Under the pieces are notes generated by a model that was not told the DNA's origin, made no database searches, and saw only the letters and a list, made by a program, of their open reading frames with translations. The translations under genes and the position numbers were made by a program. Below are positions 62,626 through 64,000 of a stretch of DNA of 64,000 bases, in pieces (within the stretch, counting starts at the first letter, position 1; every line of letters begins with the position of its first letter). Source of the stretch: Trochalopteron elliotii (taxonomy: Eukaryota > Chordata > Aves > Passeriformes > Leiothrichidae); NCBI GenBank assembly GCA_024734555.1, contig JANPWX010019233.1:373183-437182 (forward strand), in the 5' to 3' direction.

Positions 62626-64000
62626 AATTAACTACATTTGGAACAGCACACGTCATATACTTGTGTTTTTAAAGAGCATTTTACTTTTTACTTGACTTTG
62701 TCTAAATTATTTTTGTAATTATTATTATTTTGCTCAAGTTTTCTCCAGACCTAGGATAAAGATTTTGAGATTCCTTTTTGGTACAGAATCTAATATAACC
62801 ATATTTCATTCTTTCTGTATTGACTGTTTGGCATGAACACACCTTACCTGTTTTATTTTACTTTTTTTTTATGTTGATAGAGACATCACATTTGCTTTAC
62901 CATGAAAGTTAGTGAGTTTTTATTGTTTGATCTCCAGCTGTGACAGACATTCACTAAGTACAATTCACGTATGAACATTGCCTCATCACTAATAGTCCTT
63001 TTTTTGTTTGTTTGTTTACAAACAACTGGTAATAAATTGATCTTGCTGACGAACAGTCTGAAAATAAATGAACAGAAAACATACATTTTACTGTCAGATA
63101 CAGTGAAACTGTTATCAACCAATGATTTGGAAGGTGGTAAACCCAAAGAAAATAGGAAGATATTCCCAGACATCCCTGCTATAGCAAATAGTTAGGCTGC
63201 TGCCATGACTATGCTGCCAAATACCATCTTTTGAACTGTAAATAAGTTAATTGTATTCTGACCTTTGATATAGTATGTGGATTCACTGTCCTAGTTTACA
63301 ATACTGAAAACTTTAAAAACTGGATATTACCAGCTTCAGAAAATTTCATCTGGCTTTTCTTTGTTTTACTCTCTTCCATGACCTTGTCAGAATAGAATAC
63401 TCTAGAATTACTTTTTTTTGAAGTTCACGTGATATGTATAAGTAAAACCAGAAGATATCACAAAATAAAACAATTAAGTGTTCTGAAAATTAGTAACTTT
63501 AAAAGCCATGGAGGATTTAAAGAAAACTAGGAATTACAGCCAAAACCCTGTTCGGTTTTCCTTGTAGAGTTGGAAGGCAGTAAATGCTGCTTTTCTTTGT
63601 TTGTTCTTGGGTGCCTTGAAAGCACTTGGGTTACTTCCATGGGGGGAAAGAGTGGAGAACATCAGTTGGGGTTTTTTAAAGAATTTGCTCAAAGGTAAAT
63701 GTAGGAAGAGTATTCTGTAGAAATTATAAACATAGTGCGCAGCATGAATGATACACTTTAAGGTGAGTGTTCTCATAAAGTGCAATTAGGCAAAATGAAA
63801 TAATAATGTGTATGTTTTGAGTGTGATAGTATAGTATAGAGACTGAAGTTCTACAAAAATACGAGGCCTAATTGTGTAATCATTCAAGTGAATGCATATT
63901 CACTGAACTAAATGAGACTTAATTGCTTAAATAACAGTACTTACATACACATAGTTCTAAACTGGAAACCAAGAGTATTGATATTATGGAAGTTTTAAAG

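Larger units (their letters stand above)
6026..64000 (+). other. TRPM3: TRPM3 intron 1 (at least 58 kb)
   Basis: From the donor at 6026 to the window end I found no second TRPM3 exon; in particular nothing reads like the conserved SWIERAFYKRECVHIIPS exon that follows in other vertebrates. TRPM3 is known for very long introns and alternative first exons, so this is expected. The intron also hosts the repeats listed separately. I could not exclude short non-conserved alternative exons. The known intronic microRNA miR-204 of TRPM3 lies further downstream in other vertebrates, and I did not see its mature sequence here. Confidence 0.85.
58546..64000 (+). other. Intron sequence to the window end, nothing firm recognised
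   Basis: AT-rich. It contains a G/T-rich tract (60821-60987) and an A/C-rich tract (62591-62625). A minus-strand frame of 126 codons (61275-61655) is the longest non-repeat frame here but has no recognised domain. No TRPM3 exon was seen. Confidence 0.5.

Noticed and set aside
1..64000. CRISPR arrays, bacterial operons, tRNA or rRNA genes, miR-204
   Set aside because: None was seen. The sequence is vertebrate intron and flank, and no cloverleaf promoter boxes or miR-204 mature sequence were noticed by eye; a tRNAscan or miRBase search would be needed to be certain.

Overview
The window looks like nuclear DNA from a bird. It is AT-rich and intron-like, carries several 5'-truncated CR1 LINE fragments in both orientations, and has isolated long terminal repeats of the kinds that are common in avian genomes. 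It is not microbial: there are no operons, no dense open frames and no ribosome binding sites. I cannot tell the bird order from the sequence.

The one protein-coding feature I can defend is the first coding exon of TRPM3 (plus strand, 5936-6025). It lies at the downstream edge of a CpG island (about 5335-6080) that also contains a 97-base assembly gap. The exon encodes 30 residues, [12 protein letters not shown]...SVRLLK, and ends in a clean phase-0 donor (AAG|GTACTG). No second coding exon was recognised, so everything from 6026 to 64000 is best read as one very large first intron of at least 58 kb. TRPM3 lies on chromosome Z in chicken, so a Z-linked origin is likely but is not shown by the sequence.

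Layout: 1-1129, AT-rich upstream flank; 1130-2190, CR1 (+); 2191-5334, upstream flank with nothing recognised; 5335-6080, CpG-island promoter, gap and exon 1; 6026-64000, intron 1. Inside the intron are a short alpharetrovirus-like solo LTR on the minus strand (15742-16044), CR1 pieces at 18300-18990 (-) and 19130-19510 (+), a nested LTR pair (20292-21419, with the inner LTR at 20646-21385), a solo LTR with a perfect 5-bp target duplication (22903-24017), CR1 (-) at 26556-27540, a degraded CR1-like stretch near 41530, CR1 (+) near 49480, a MIR SINE (-) near 49855, an ERVL-type solo LTR (53518-54612) and a 297-bp pure polypyrimidine microsatellite (56497-56793). About ten G/T-rich or A/C-rich low-complexity tracts are scattered along the intron.

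I found no convincing new multi-gene system. The most informative observations are an in-frame stop that excludes the longer human-type TRPM3 N-terminus in this bird, an LTR inserted into an older opposite-strand LTR, a hairpin-forming GC block beside the promoter gap, and a few unexplained GC/CpG-rich islands in the intron. Repeat family assignments come from remembered consensus patterns and were not checked by a search.
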